Of a DNA stretch of 64,000 nt, positions 52,737-61,879 are shown in pieces. The stretch is from the NCBI GenBank assembly GCA_016929335.1, contig JAFGIY010000179.1, forward strand, positions 1 through 64,000. Direction: 5' to 3'. The notes under the pieces are model-generated. The model worked only from the letters and a program-made list of their open reading frames with translations. It had not been told where the DNA came from and did no database searches. A program made the translations under genes and the position numbers. Position 1 is the stretch's first letter. The number at the start of each line of letters is the position of its first letter. The stretch comes from Acidobacteriota bacterium (GTDB lineage: Bacteria > Acidobacteriota > UBA6911).

Positions 52737-53714
52737 TTAATCTGCCTGCAGGATGATTTCGAAATCCAATCCGAATTTCCAAAAGCCGGGCAGCATCTTC
52801 AGGCGCTGTTGCCAGAAGCGGAAAGCATAATAACCGGGAAGGCGTTTTTTGCGTGCCGGCAGCTGAATGGATGATTGAACGGGAACAACCGCGTGCGTAC
52901 GGTAGTGTTTCTTCCAGCCCGGCTTTTGCGGGAGATAGCCCAGCGCGCGCAAACCCCTCCGAAGACCGTAGGTGCGGCTTGAGACAATCCTGAAATGCGT
53001 TTCCTGGAACAGGAAGCGCAGCGCAGCCTGCGAAAAAAAGTATAGATGCCCGTTTCTCGCGCGGACCGGCTGATTTTCAATTTGATAATAATTCAGGAAT
53101 CCTGCGCTCTCTACCGGACCGTTTGGAACCGACAGATAGCATCGCCCGCCCTGCCGCAAAATCCGCCGGCATTCCTTTAGGAAGCCTGAAGGATCTTTGA
53201 CGTGTTCCAGCACATTGTTTATGTGCAGATAATCAAAGAAAGAATCAGGATAGTTCAGTCCTCCCAACGTTCCGCAACGTACTTCCAGGCCCAGTTTGTC
53301 ATGAGCGAAAGCAGCGGCTTCCGCACTGATCTCAGTGCCATAAACCTGCCAGCCCGAACTCTGGCGGACGCCGTTGAGAAAAAATCCGAGGCTGCAGCCT
53401 ACATCCAAAAACTTCCCCTTCAAATCCCGGGATAGCATCACACGCCCGAACTCGCGTCCTTTGCCTTCATGCTTATACCAGTCGGAGCCGTAATAGTGAG
53501 GCGAATAGAATTGATTCAGTTCATCGTCCGATGGCAACGGGTTCAGGAAACGCGTCCGGCAGGCGCCGCATTCTGCCAATTGGTAGATACGTTCCACTCC
53601 ATCCAGTGCCAGAGGGCACAAATCACGCGGTCCTTCTGCAGACCCACAAATAGGGCATGGTGAAGGAAAGGCTGACGGGAAAGAATGAGATTCACTATCA
53701 CCCATTTCAAACAT
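52737..53714 (-). CDS. Class I SAM-dependent methyltransferase with N-terminal Zn ribbon
   Basis: About 325 residues. An N-terminal C-P-I-C ... C-G-A-C Zn-ribbon-like segment and F-L-N-P-L-P are followed by the SAM site F-L-D-V-G-C-S-L-G-F-F, E-I-S-A-E-A and N-V-L-E-H-V-K-D-P, the order of methyltransferases that modify sugars or polyketide-like groups (Methyltransf_23 type). The open frame reaches 53780 through a REP-like repeat; I take the ATG at 53714 because the extra residues come from repeat sequence, but the true start is uncertain. No operon partner is clear. Confidence 0.75.
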   Translation of the reverse strand: MFEMGDSESHSFPSAFPSPCPICGSAEGPRDLCPLALDGVERIYQLAECGACRTRFLNPLPSDDELNQFYSPHYYGSDWYKHEGKGREFGRVMLSRDLKGKFLDVGCSLGFFLNGVRQSSGWQVYGTEISAEAAAFAHDKLGLEVRCGTLGGLNYPDSFFDYLHINNVLEHVKDPSGFLKECRRILRQGGRCYLSVPNGPVESAGFLNYYQIENQPVRARNGHLYFFSQAALRFLFQETHFRIVSSRTYGLRRGLRALGYLPQKPGWKKHYRTHAVVPVQSSIQLPARKKRLPGYYAFRFWQQRLKMLPGFWKFGLDFEIILQAD

Positions 53715-53768
53715 AATAACGTATCCCGACTCCAATTTCCCTTCTTCGAAAAGCTCCTGCTCCAATAT

Positions 53769-53790
53769 GGGGACAGTCACCGGTGTCCCT
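53769..53790. repeat. GGGGACAGTCACC-type REP-like repeat, single copy
   Basis: GGGGACAGTCACCGGTGTCC is almost self-complementary and continues CT. Related copies lie at 55665-55752 and 59479-59532. Confidence 0.7.
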
Positions 53791-53847
53791 ATATGTTTTT
53801 CCGGGGGAGAGACAAATAGGGATTGATTCCATATGGGAGTCCGAATT

Positions 53848-54099
53848 TTAAATTAGCAGCCGGTCTTTCTTGAGATGTAATTGAGCAACTAACTGAATTA
53901 GTGAATGAATCTTTCCATCAAAACAGACATGAACGACGCTCAAGTAGCTGAGTCTTTTTTCAACGATGCGGATGCTGTCCTCCCCCAAATTCCTGTGTAA
54001 ATCAAAATCGTGATCGATAATTTCAAAGGAAGGATCAATCATGAATCCGGCATCAATTGAGGGGATATCGATCCGGCTGCCTGATTCCAGGATTCGCAT
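53848..54099 (-). CDS. Hypothetical protein
   Basis: 83 residues, not recognised. AGGA lies just upstream of the ATG. The sequence is balanced (I-D-P-S-F-E-I-I-D-H-D-F-D-L-H, then V-V-H-V-C-F-D-G-K-I-H) and could be a small soluble protein. It lies between the methyltransferase and S1-protein genes on the same strand. It may be a truncated gene. Confidence 0.4.
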   Translation of the reverse strand: MRILESGSRIDIPSIDAGFMIDPSFEIIDHDFDLHRNLGEDSIRIVEKRLSYLSVVHVCFDGKIHSLIQLVAQLHLKKDRLLI

Positions 54100-54173
54100 A
54101 TCCTGAAATTACTCAGCCTTTCCCGGATGACCAAACGCTCGCGACCGACGGAATGTCGCGTCTGTGTTGCACC

Positions 54174-55607
54174 TTATTTCTTCCGTGGTTCTAGCGCGGA
54201 ACGCAGCTTATTGGCGAATATCCCGAGGCCTTCGGGGGGAGGCGCCTGCCGTTCCGTCCACTCGCGCACTTCCTCAGCCGCGCGCGCTTCCATTACTGCC
54301 TTTGCACTCAGGCGGATACGACGGGCCGACGGATCCACCTCGAGCACAACGACTTCCACGTCTGTTCCTACAGGAAAGGTTCGTGGGACATCGCTTTCCT
54401 TCGCCACGCCGGTTTCGCTAAGCGGGATGAGACCCGTACGGCCGGGAGCCAGAAAGACGAACACGCCGAATTTTTCATGCCGTTCGACCTTGCCGGTCAG
54501 GCGCGCTCCCGGAACAATGCCGCTCCGGCTTCCCGCAGTCCCCCTGTCGGGTGCTGAGCCTTCCACGACAAGGGCCACGCCGATCCTTTTCTGATCGAGG
54601 TCGACGGATAGAATCTCGAATGTGCCCGTCATCCCCGGAGAGACCTGGCTCGACCAGCCTCCCGATAGAGTCGGTGCAAATGTGGAAGCATGGGCCAGCC
54701 CTTCGATCCCCGGCTCAAGTTCTACGAAAGCGCCGAATTCCGCGATACGCGTGATCCGGCCTGCTCTCCTTTGGCCTGCTTTGTAAGCGTCGGCTACCTT
54801 CGACCAGGGATCGGCGGAGAGCTGCTTCAATCCAAGCGAGATCTTTTGCTTGTCTTCTTCCACTCGCAGAACCTTTACCGTAATTTCCTCGCCCGCCTTA
54901 ACGATCTCTGCAGGAGTCGATGCGCGGGACCACGACATTTCGGACACATGAAGCAGGCCCTGGATACCTGCTCCCAGATCAATGAATGCCCCGAAGTCGC
55001 GGATAGAGGTGACCCGGCCTGTCAGAACGGCCTCGGGCACAATCCTCTCGCGGATCTCGGCCGCCTTTGCCTGCTGCTCTTCTTCGAGCAATGCACGCCG
55101 GGAGACAACGATATTCGAACCGCCATCCTTGTATTCGATAATCCGGAATTGGTAGACCTGTCCCTCGTGCGCCGCTGCGTCCGCGCCGCGGACATCGATC
55201 TGGGAAAACGGGCAGAACGCACGCTGGCGTCCGAGGCGCACCTCGTAGCCTCCCTTAACCTCCCGTTCAACCTTTCCTTCCACCGGCAGGCCGCTGTGAA
55301 AGGCGTCCTCAAACTGCCGATCGCTCGCGGCTGCTCCCGCCAGCCTGCGGGAAAGCGTCAGTCCGCCTGACGTCGAAACCACCATCGCCTGAACGCGGTC
55401 GCCAACGGCAACCTCGATCTCGCCTTCCATGTTCTTCAGTTCATCAATCGCGATGACCGCCTCGCCCTTGCCCCCAACGTCGACCAGGGCAACCTCCGGA
55501 CCGATGGCGACGATTGTGCCCTCAGTCAGTTCGCCCTTCTCGAGTTGTCTGGTTTGAAGCGAAGCCTCAAGCATTGCGGCAAAATCTTCTTCTTCCGGAT
55601 CACTCAC
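54174..55607 (-). CDS. Multi-S1-domain RNA-binding protein (ribosomal S1-like)
   Basis: About 477 residues from a GTG at 55607 with AAGGAG 6 bases upstream; the frame opens 6 codons earlier at TTG. Roughly five S1 repeats can be seen, each starting with G-x-V/I and a G-A-F or G-x-F turn: G-T-I-V-A-I-G-P, G-K-V-E-R-E-V-K-G-G-Y, G-R-V-T-S-I-R-D-F-G-A-F-I, G-R-I-T-R-I-A-E-F-G-A-F-V and G-K-V-E-R-H-E-K-F-G-V-F-V. The third and fourth are closest to the mRNA-binding S1 consensus. It probably binds mRNA during translation initiation or decay. It is shorter than the six-domain ribosomal S1, so it may be a second paralogue. Confidence 0.85.
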   Translation of the reverse strand: MSDPEEEDFAAMLEASLQTRQLEKGELTEGTIVAIGPEVALVDVGGKGEAVIAIDELKNMEGEIEVAVGDRVQAMVVSTSGGLTLSRRLAGAAASDRQFEDAFHSGLPVEGKVEREVKGGYEVRLGRQRAFCPFSQIDVRGADAAAHEGQVYQFRIIEYKDGGSNIVVSRRALLEEEQQAKAAEIRERIVPEAVLTGRVTSIRDFGAFIDLGAGIQGLLHVSEMSWSRASTPAEIVKAGEEITVKVLRVEEDKQKISLGLKQLSADPWSKVADAYKAGQRRAGRITRIAEFGAFVELEPGIEGLAHASTFAPTLSGGWSSQVSPGMTGTFEILSVDLDQKRIGVALVVEGSAPDRGTAGSRSGIVPGARLTGKVERHEKFGVFVFLAPGRTGLIPLSETGVAKESDVPRTFPVGTDVEVVVLEVDPSARRIRLSAKAVMEARAAEEVREWTERQAPPPEGLGIFANKLRSALEPRKK

Positions 55608-55664
55608 TATCCACTCCTTATTCAATCTGCTTTCGCATGAACGGGATTAAATCATAATACAATA

Positions 55665-55752
55665 GGGGGACAGTCACCAGTGTCCCCATCGAACTCCGCA
55701 TGATAATTGGATATTTTTACCGGCGAATGGGGGACACTGGTGACTGCCCCCC
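55665..55752. repeat. Inverted pair of GGGGACAGTCACC-type repeats
   Basis: Left copy 55665-55687 and right copy 55729-55752 are in opposite orientation, 41 bp apart, as in REP doublets. The right copy supplies the last codons and the stop of the MutS-like gene (C-terminus G-G-Q-S-P-V-S-P-I-R-R). Confidence 0.8.
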
Positions 55753-57369
55753 TTTGAGAGTTGCCAGGCGGCGGGCGTCATCGACGAGGTTGGCAGGGTA
55801 GCCTTTCAGCTCGATCAGCTTTATGGCGTTGCCGGCGCGGCAGGGGCCGTCCCGCAGTATGAAATCGAAATAATAGCGGTTGCCGTCGACCTGTTCGCTG
55901 AAGTGAAAAAGGCGGCTGCAATCGCTGAGCAGAGGCTGGAGCTCGACGTCGTGCGTGGTAACGAGCGCCATGTTTCTGCGGCTGAGATAGCGCAGCGTTG
56001 CGGCGCTGATTGCTATCCGCTCGATCGTGTTCGTACCCCTGAAGATTTCGTCGATAAGAAACAGGAACCGTCCTTCCCGGCAATGCAGGAATTCGCGGAT
56101 CTGCTCGACTTCGCGCGAATAGTAGCTTTGTCCGTCGATCACCTTTTCCTCTCCCTTGATGGATGTCCGGACAACGCACAGGGGCAGATCCGCTCGTTCG
56201 GCGAGGCAGATGAAAAGAGTTCGAGCCAGGATCAAGTTTAAGCCTACGGTCTTGATGAATGTGGTTTTGCCGGCCATATTCGATCCCGTAATTAAAGCGG
56301 ATTCATTCTTCAGCAGAAAAGAATTGCCGACGGCGTTTTCAACAAGCGGGTGGTACATATTCGTGACATCGATGGTCCCGGCCGAATTGAATGATGGAAT
56401 CGCCGTGACCGGAAGGCTACGCGTCCAGGACGCGATAGCGATGCACGCATCCAGCGAGCCGATGGCATCAAAGATCCGGCGGATTCCCTTCCTGGACCTT
56501 TTTAGATCATCAACGGTTCTCAGGAAGGCGACCAACCTTGATAAGCCGAAAATATTCAGGAAACCGAAAAACGCCGCTGCCAGATCGTTCGTCTGCGCTT
56601 CGTCGAGGCAGAGCCAGAATACTTTTCTATTTAATCCTGCGGCAAGATCCTTCAGCTCCCGGAGCGTATCGAGCTCGCGGACCTCGGCCGGGGGGGCAAT
56701 TCGTGCGAGATTGCCGGCCGCGCGCAGCATGGTCGTGAATGATGCGAGGTCATTAAAATGGTGGAAAACAGTGCGGCCATAAAAAGTATTGATCAGCAGG
56801 TTGCAGACGGCGAGTGCTGCCGCGGCCCAGAAGAATGCGGAATTTACGGCAATCAGCGCGAGCGAAAGGAAAAAAAGGCCGGAGCTGAGATATATGAGGT
56901 AATAGTATTTTGGTTTTGGAGGCAGTTCCTCGTACAGCAGCGTTGTGAGATAAGCGCTGTTGTTTTTCCGCAATGGATACAGGGCTCCCTGTATCTTCTC
57001 CCGGAAGGCAGCGTCGGATCTGAAGAGCGTATAAAGCGAATGGAGCCTTCGCTTCTCGGCATCGTCGGGGCGGTTGTATATTCGCAAAGCCGCGTAAAGG
57101 TACTGCCGCCCAATCACGCTGGTCGTCCGGTCGATCCGGGCAAATACCTGATACATCTCGAGGTCCGACCACGTCTTGTCATCGACTGTATCCCGCTCAT
57201 CAGGCTGCCTGTACCGGAAATAAAGAGGGATCCAGTCATAATCCCTGTGAACCTCGCTTTTCCCCTGCCAGACTGCATCGAGGTGCTTGTTGACCCGCGA
57301 CCCGTGGATATCCAAATGATTCGCTCCGGCCTTGTTCCTGGCCCACAATTGTTTCAACTGTTTAAACAT
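55717..57369 (-). CDS. Membrane-anchored MutS-family ATPase
   Basis: 550 residues. Two hydrophobic segments (about residues 150-195, L-S-S-G-L-F-F-L-S-L-A-L and F-F-W-A-A-A-A-L-A-V) place it in the membrane. The C-terminal half is a MutS domain V: Walker A G-S-N-M-A-G-K-T-T (Lys368), Walker B F-L-I-D-E-I-F-R-G-T-N-T, and T-T-H-D after it. The mismatch-recognition domain I and the Smr nuclease of MutS2 are absent. Members of this subgroup are annotated as MutS-related but their role is unknown; it is unlikely to be the main mismatch-repair protein. The extreme C-terminus is encoded by a repeat and may be non-native. Confidence 0.82.
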   Translation of the reverse strand: MFKQLKQLWARNKAGANHLDIHGSRVNKHLDAVWQGKSEVHRDYDWIPLYFRYRQPDERDTVDDKTWSDLEMYQVFARIDRTTSVIGRQYLYAALRIYNRPDDAEKRRLHSLYTLFRSDAAFREKIQGALYPLRKNNSAYLTTLLYEELPPKPKYYYLIYLSSGLFFLSLALIAVNSAFFWAAAALAVCNLLINTFYGRTVFHHFNDLASFTTMLRAAGNLARIAPPAEVRELDTLRELKDLAAGLNRKVFWLCLDEAQTNDLAAAFFGFLNIFGLSRLVAFLRTVDDLKRSRKGIRRIFDAIGSLDACIAIASWTRSLPVTAIPSFNSAGTIDVTNMYHPLVENAVGNSFLLKNESALITGSNMAGKTTFIKTVGLNLILARTLFICLAERADLPLCVVRTSIKGEEKVIDGQSYYSREVEQIREFLHCREGRFLFLIDEIFRGTNTIERIAISAATLRYLSRRNMALVTTHDVELQPLLSDCSRLFHFSEQVDGNRYYFDFILRDGPCRAGNAIKLIELKGYPANLVDDARRLATLKGGQSPVSPIRR

Positions 57370-57420
57370 GATGATCCGCCAACTGCCGACGAACGACTGA
57401 CAACTGCAGACTGCTGCCCG

Positions 57421-58455
57421 CTAATTCCAGCGAAACCAGCGGAGGGTGCATAGGTAGGAAATTGCACCCCATGCCGCAATGCATGCCATGCGCCATAGTT
57501 GCGAGCTTAGCGAGGCACCCTCCAGGATAACCGCGCGCAGAGCGTCGTTAAACTGGGTCAACGGGAGAGCCTGTATGAAAGGCTGCAATATATCCGGGAA
57601 TCGTTCTGGTGAAAAAAAGACGCCCGAGAGCAGCCACATCGGCATCATGATCACGTTCATGATGCCGGAGACCGTTTCCAGCTTCCGGGCCCGACAGGCC
57701 GCCAGCAAGCCAAGGCCGGTGAAGGAAATTGTTCCCAGAAGCGAGAGAAAAAGAATAGAGAAAATGTTTCCTCGAATCGGGAATTCGAACAGAATCACGC
57801 CTGCGCCCAGTATGACGATAAGCTCGGGGATCATAAACGCGAGGCGGCCGCTCAGCGCCGACCAGAGAAAGTGCGACCTCTTCATCGGGGTTGCGACAAA
57901 ACGCTTCAGCAGCTTCCGAACTCTCATATCCACGATGACATAGCCTACGGCCCACATGCTCCCTGCGAGCAAATTCATGCCGATCAATCCCGGGATAAGG
58001 AAATCAATGTACCGTGTCCCCGGCTCTGTGACGTGCCTGTCTGATGTCGACAGTGGGTCTCGGCGACCAGCGGCTCGTTGCAGTACATCGTCGACCCGCT
58101 GGCGGGCCAGAACGCTTTCAGGCCGGCTGGGATCAAGCAGGTAAGTAATATTGTCGCCCGGAATGACGACAAGGGCCGATTTGCCCAGTCGCAGACGTTC
58201 CATGCACTCCGGCTTCCGATGGATCGACACGACAAAATCATGCAGCGGCTTCAAATTCCCTGCGACTTCTTCGGCCGCGGCGTGCTGCTGGATATCGACA
58301 AATACCCTTTCGACAGGACGATTGCGAAAGGCAATGCCCAGCCCGATCGCCAGCAATACCGGAAATGCGTAGACCCAGAAGATTGTCTCCGGCTCGCGGA
58401 AAAATTCGCGAAGCCTCGCTTTCAACAGTTCATTAAAAGGATGATATTTCGTCAT
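57421..58455 (-). CDS. ABC-2 type exporter permease
   Basis: 344 residues. One N-terminal membrane helix (V-Y-A-F-P-V-L-L-A-I-G-L) is followed by a soluble loop of about 150 residues and five C-terminal helices, the ABC-2 layout of drug or polymer exporters (YhhJ/YbhS-like). G-L-I-G-M-N-L-L-A-G-S-M-W and W-L-L-S-G-V-F-F-S-P-E-R-F-P are typical ABC-2 stretches. The ATG overlaps the end of the ATPase gene by about 20 bp, so both are translated together. The substrate is unknown. Confidence 0.87.
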   Translation of the reverse strand: MTKYHPFNELLKARLREFFREPETIFWVYAFPVLLAIGLGIAFRNRPVERVFVDIQQHAAAEEVAGNLKPLHDFVVSIHRKPECMERLRLGKSALVVIPGDNITYLLDPSRPESVLARQRVDDVLQRAAGRRDPLSTSDRHVTEPGTRYIDFLIPGLIGMNLLAGSMWAVGYVIVDMRVRKLLKRFVATPMKRSHFLWSALSGRLAFMIPELIVILGAGVILFEFPIRGNIFSILFLSLLGTISFTGLGLLAACRARKLETVSGIMNVIMMPMWLLSGVFFSPERFPDILQPFIQALPLTQFNDALRAVILEGASLSSQLWRMACIAAWGAISYLCTLRWFRWN

Positions 58456-59404
58456 CGCGTAAATGTCTTCCCGTCAGATTAACAAAGACGTCTTCAAGGC
58501 TTGCATTGCGGGTGGATAATCGTGCCAGATCCAGCTTTTGCGATTGCAGATGCTTAAGCAAAGCCGGGATGGCAACGTGCGGTTCCGTGACTGTGAGCGC
58601 AATCCCGTTGCTGTCGGTCCGCACTTCCTTTACCGCCGGCAGATTTGTCAATTCGTTGTCCGGCGCGCTGCTTCCGTTTGCCAGAGCAAACTCCACAATA
58701 TGCTCGCCTCCCAGGCCGGATATCAATTCCGCCGGGGAACCCAGAGCGATGATCTTGCCGTGATCGATTACGGCGACTCTGTTGCACAAACGCTCGGCTT
58801 CATCCATGTAATGAGTTGTGAGGAGAATCGTGCGCCGTTCCTCCTGCAATTTGCGGATGATGTCCCAAAGGCGGCGCCGCGATTGCGGATCCAGTCCGGT
58901 CGTAGGCTCGTCCAAAAAAAGGAGAAGAGGATCACCCACCAGCGCGCATGCGACAGCGAGCCGCTGGCGCTGGCCTCCCGAAAGCTTGCCGACCCATGAC
59001 CTGGCTTTTTCACCCAGTCCAACCTCCTCCATCACCTCTTTCGGCGGATGCCCGTTCCTATAAAAGCTGCGGAAGAGAACCAGAGTTTCCAGTACGGTCA
59101 GTCTTTCCGTGAAACGCGTTTCCTGAAGCGAGATTCCTATCTTCTGGCGCAACTCATTGTCGTTCTGGCCCCAGCGCATGCCGAGGAGCTCCACATCGCC
59201 GGATGTGGGATGCATGAGCCCTTCGAATATTTCGATGGTTGTAGTCTTGCCTGCGCCATTGGGTCCCAGAAGCCCAAAGCATTCGCCGCGGTGAATTTCG
59301 AGATCAATTCCGTTGACGGCATTAACGATTCCCCCGCGTCCTTTATATTGCTTGCGCAACTCCCGGCAGGAAATCACCGGCTCAGCAGATGATGACGCTT
59401 CCAT
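58433..59404 (-). CDS. ABC transporter ATPase subunit
   Basis: 323 residues from the ATG at 59404 (AGAAGGGA upstream), 10 codons inside the open frame. It contains Walker A G-P-N-G-A-G-K-T-T, Q-loop S-L-Q-E-T-R, signature L-S-G-G-Q-R-Q-R-L, Walker B L-L-F-L-D-E-P-T-T-G-L-D-P and H-loop T-T-H-Y-M-D. The C-terminal part (residues about 230-320) is the regulatory extension seen in CcmA/DrrA-type ATPases. It pairs with the overlapping permease gene to form an exporter. Confidence 0.92.
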   Translation of the reverse strand: MEASSSAEPVISCRELRKQYKGRGGIVNAVNGIDLEIHRGECFGLLGPNGAGKTTTIEIFEGLMHPTSGDVELLGMRWGQNDNELRQKIGISLQETRFTERLTVLETLVLFRSFYRNGHPPKEVMEEVGLGEKARSWVGKLSGGQRQRLAVACALVGDPLLLFLDEPTTGLDPQSRRRLWDIIRKLQEERRTILLTTHYMDEAERLCNRVAVIDHGKIIALGSPAELISGLGGEHIVEFALANGSSAPDNELTNLPAVKEVRTDSNGIALTVTEPHVAIPALLKHLQSQKLDLARLSTRNASLEDVFVNLTGRHLRDDEISSF

Positions 59405-59478
59405 CTCAGTCCCTTCTCCATGCGATCCCGGCATAATAGCTCCAAGAATAGCATTCTGGAAGCGTCATCGGCGAGGCG

Positions 59479-59532
59479 TACAGTCACCAGTGTCCCCATT
59501 TGTCTGAGGGGGACACTGGCGACTGTACCCCA
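59479..59532. repeat. Hairpin of two GGGGACAGTCACC-type repeats
   Basis: GTACAGTCACCAGTGTCCCC (59479-59498) is followed, 10 bases on, by its near reverse complement (from about 59509, ending GACTGTACCCC). The pair forms a long hairpin between the divergent ABC and isocitrate-dehydrogenase genes. Confidence 0.8.
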
Positions 59533-59623
59533 TGAGGGAATTGCATCTGTTGACGACATCTGTGACTATTACTGTTTGTGAGTAAAGGTTGAACGGGTAT
59601 TCCTGAGGATCGAAGGAGAAATT

Positions 59624-61870
59624 ATGGCGGCGCAGCAATCAACGATTGTTTGGACATGGACTGATGAAGCGCCCGCTCTGGCGACGCTTTCGTTTTTACC
59701 TATTGTACGGTCATTCACAAAAGGCATCGGCGTCTCGCTGGAAATGTGGGACATCTCCCTCGCCGGCCGCATCATCGCCAGCTTCCCGGAATACCTCACC
59801 GAAGCTCAGCGAATGCCGGACTATCTGACAATGCTTGGTGAACTGACGCTCGTGCCCGAGGCCAACATAATCAAGCTGCCGAACATCTCCGCATCCGTCC
59901 CGCAGCTGATGGATGCCATCAAGGAGCTTCAAAGCAAGGGATATAAGGTCCCAGACTACCCTGAAAATCCCAAAAATGAAGCGGAAAGAGCGGTTCAAGG
60001 GCGATATTCAATAGTCCTCGGCAGCGCCGTTAATCCCGTGATTCGCCAGGGCAACGCCGACCGGCGTGCACCGGCTTCCGTGAAGGAGTATGCGAGGAGG
60101 CATCCCATAAAAATGGGCGCATGGAGTCCGGATTCGAAGTCGCATGTGGTGCACATGGTGGATGGCGATTTCTACGGCAGCGAGCAGTCCACCACCGTCC
60201 CTGCGCCGGTTGAAGCACGCTATGAATTTGTGGCTGCGGATGGATCGATTAAAGTGCTCAAGAAAAATATGCCCGTGCCGGCAGGCGCTATCCTCGACAC
60301 CTCCGTGATGCACGTCAAAAAGCTGCGCTCGTTCTATGAAGTCCAGATTGACGACGCCAGGCGTCAGGGAGTTCTTCTTTCGCTCCATTTGAAAGCCACC
60401 ATGATGAAGGTCTCGGATCCGGTCCTTTTTGGCCACGCTGTAAGCGTCTACTTCAAGCCCGTATTTGAGAAGCATGCGGATGTCTTTGCGCAGCTTGGAG
60501 TGAATTCCGACAACGGTTTGGGGGATTTATACGCCAAAATCCAGAACCTGCCGGAAGAGAAGAGGAAGGAAATTGAGGCGGATATAAAAGAGGTATACGA
60601 CATACGACCGCCTTTGGCTATGGTGGATTCAGACCGTGATATTACGAACCTCCATTTCCCGAATCTTGTAATTATCGATGCGTCCATGCCGGCGATGATC
60701 CGAGATTCGGGAAAGATGTGGGGCCCGGACGGAAAACTTCACGACACGAAGGCAATGCTTCCCGACCGCTGTTACTCGACGCTCTATAAAACTATTGTCG
60801 AAGACTGTAAACGGCACGGAGCTTTCGATCAGGCCATGATGGGCAGCGTGCCGAACGTGGGCCTGATGGCCCAGGAGGCCGAGGAGTACGGATCGCACGA
60901 CAAGACATTCATCGCCGCAGGGCCGGGCACCATCCGTGTGGTGGATCAGACAACGGGCAAATCGCTGCTTGAACAAGAAGTGAAAGAAGGAGATGTCTTC
61001 CGTTCATGCCGGACGACGGATGCTGCAATCCGCGACTGGGTGAAGCTGGCGGTGCGCCGCGCCCGGGTGGCCGGCTCTCCAGCGGTGTTCTGGCTCGACA
61101 GGGAACGCGCTCATGACAAAGAAGTGATTGCAAAAGTCGAATTTTATCTCAAGGAGCACGACACTACGGGAATTGATATACGTATCATGGATCCGGTGGA
61201 GGCGATGGAGTTTTCTCTTGAACGGATCCGGAAAGGCCAGGACACTATCTCGGTTGGCGGAAATGTCATTCGGGACTACCTGACCGACCTTTTCCCAATC
61301 CTCGAAATCGGCACCTCCGGCAAGGTGTACTCCATCGTTCCGCTCCTTGCGGGCGGCGGGCTCTTCGAAACCGGTGCGGGCGGTTCGGCTCCGAAGCATG
61401 TCCAGCAATTCCAGCGGGAAGGCTATCTGCGCTGGGATTCACTTGGAGAATTTCTGGGTCTGGAAGCGTCGTTGGAGCACCTTGCCGGCGCTTTCCGGAA
61501 CGATCGGGCGGCGCTGCTCGCCGAGACGCTCGACCGGGCGATCGGCAAATTACTTGATAACAACAAATCGCCGGCTCGAAAAGTGGGCGAGATCGACAAC
61601 CGCGGCAGCCATTTCTATCTGGCGATGTATTGGGCCGAAGCTCTTGCTGCGCAATCCAAAGATAAGGAAATACAGGCGCGGTTTGCCGAAGTGGCGAAAC
61701 AATTGAAGGAAAATGAAGAGAAGATCAACGCTGAGTTAATCGGTGCACAGCGCAAGCCCGTCGATATGGGAGGATATTATTATCCTGACATTGCCGGAAC
61801 CACGAAGGCGATGCGGCCGAGCTCGACGCTGAATGCAATTATTGACGCCATGAGTGAGAGCCCGGATTAA
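59624..61870 (+). CDS. icd: Monomeric NADP-dependent isocitrate dehydrogenase
   Basis: 748 residues, the usual length of the monomeric type (about 740). It starts [13 protein letters not shown] and has [37 protein letters not shown] and H-F-Y-L-A-M-Y-W-A, all typical of this family, which is unrelated in length to the dimeric enzyme. It oxidises isocitrate to 2-oxoglutarate with NADP in the TCA cycle. AAGGAG precedes the ATG. It converges with serA, with 9 bp between the stop codons. Confidence 0.93.
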   Translation: MAAQQSTIVWTWTDEAPALATLSFLPIVRSFTKGIGVSLEMWDISLAGRIIASFPEYLTEAQRMPDYLTMLGELTLVPEANIIKLPNISASVPQLMDAIKELQSKGYKVPDYPENPKNEAERAVQGRYSIVLGSAVNPVIRQGNADRRAPASVKEYARRHPIKMGAWSPDSKSHVVHMVDGDFYGSEQSTTVPAPVEARYEFVAADGSIKVLKKNMPVPAGAILDTSVMHVKKLRSFYEVQIDDARRQGVLLSLHLKATMMKVSDPVLFGHAVSVYFKPVFEKHADVFAQLGVNSDNGLGDLYAKIQNLPEEKRKEIEADIKEVYDIRPPLAMVDSDRDITNLHFPNLVIIDASMPAMIRDSGKMWGPDGKLHDTKAMLPDRCYSTLYKTIVEDCKRHGAFDQAMMGSVPNVGLMAQEAEEYGSHDKTFIAAGPGTIRVVDQTTGKSLLEQEVKEGDVFRSCRTTDAAIRDWVKLAVRRARVAGSPAVFWLDRERAHDKEVIAKVEFYLKEHDTTGIDIRIMDPVEAMEFSLERIRKGQDTISVGGNVIRDYLTDLFPILEIGTSGKVYSIVPLLAGGGLFETGAGGSAPKHVQQFQREGYLRWDSLGEFLGLEASLEHLAGAFRNDRAALLAETLDRAIGKLLDNNKSPARKVGEIDNRGSHFYLAMYWAEALAAQSKDKEIQARFAEVAKQLKENEEKINAELIGAQRKPVDMGGYYYPDIAGTTKAMRPSSTLNAIIDAMSESPD

Positions 61871-61879
61871 CCGCGAGCG

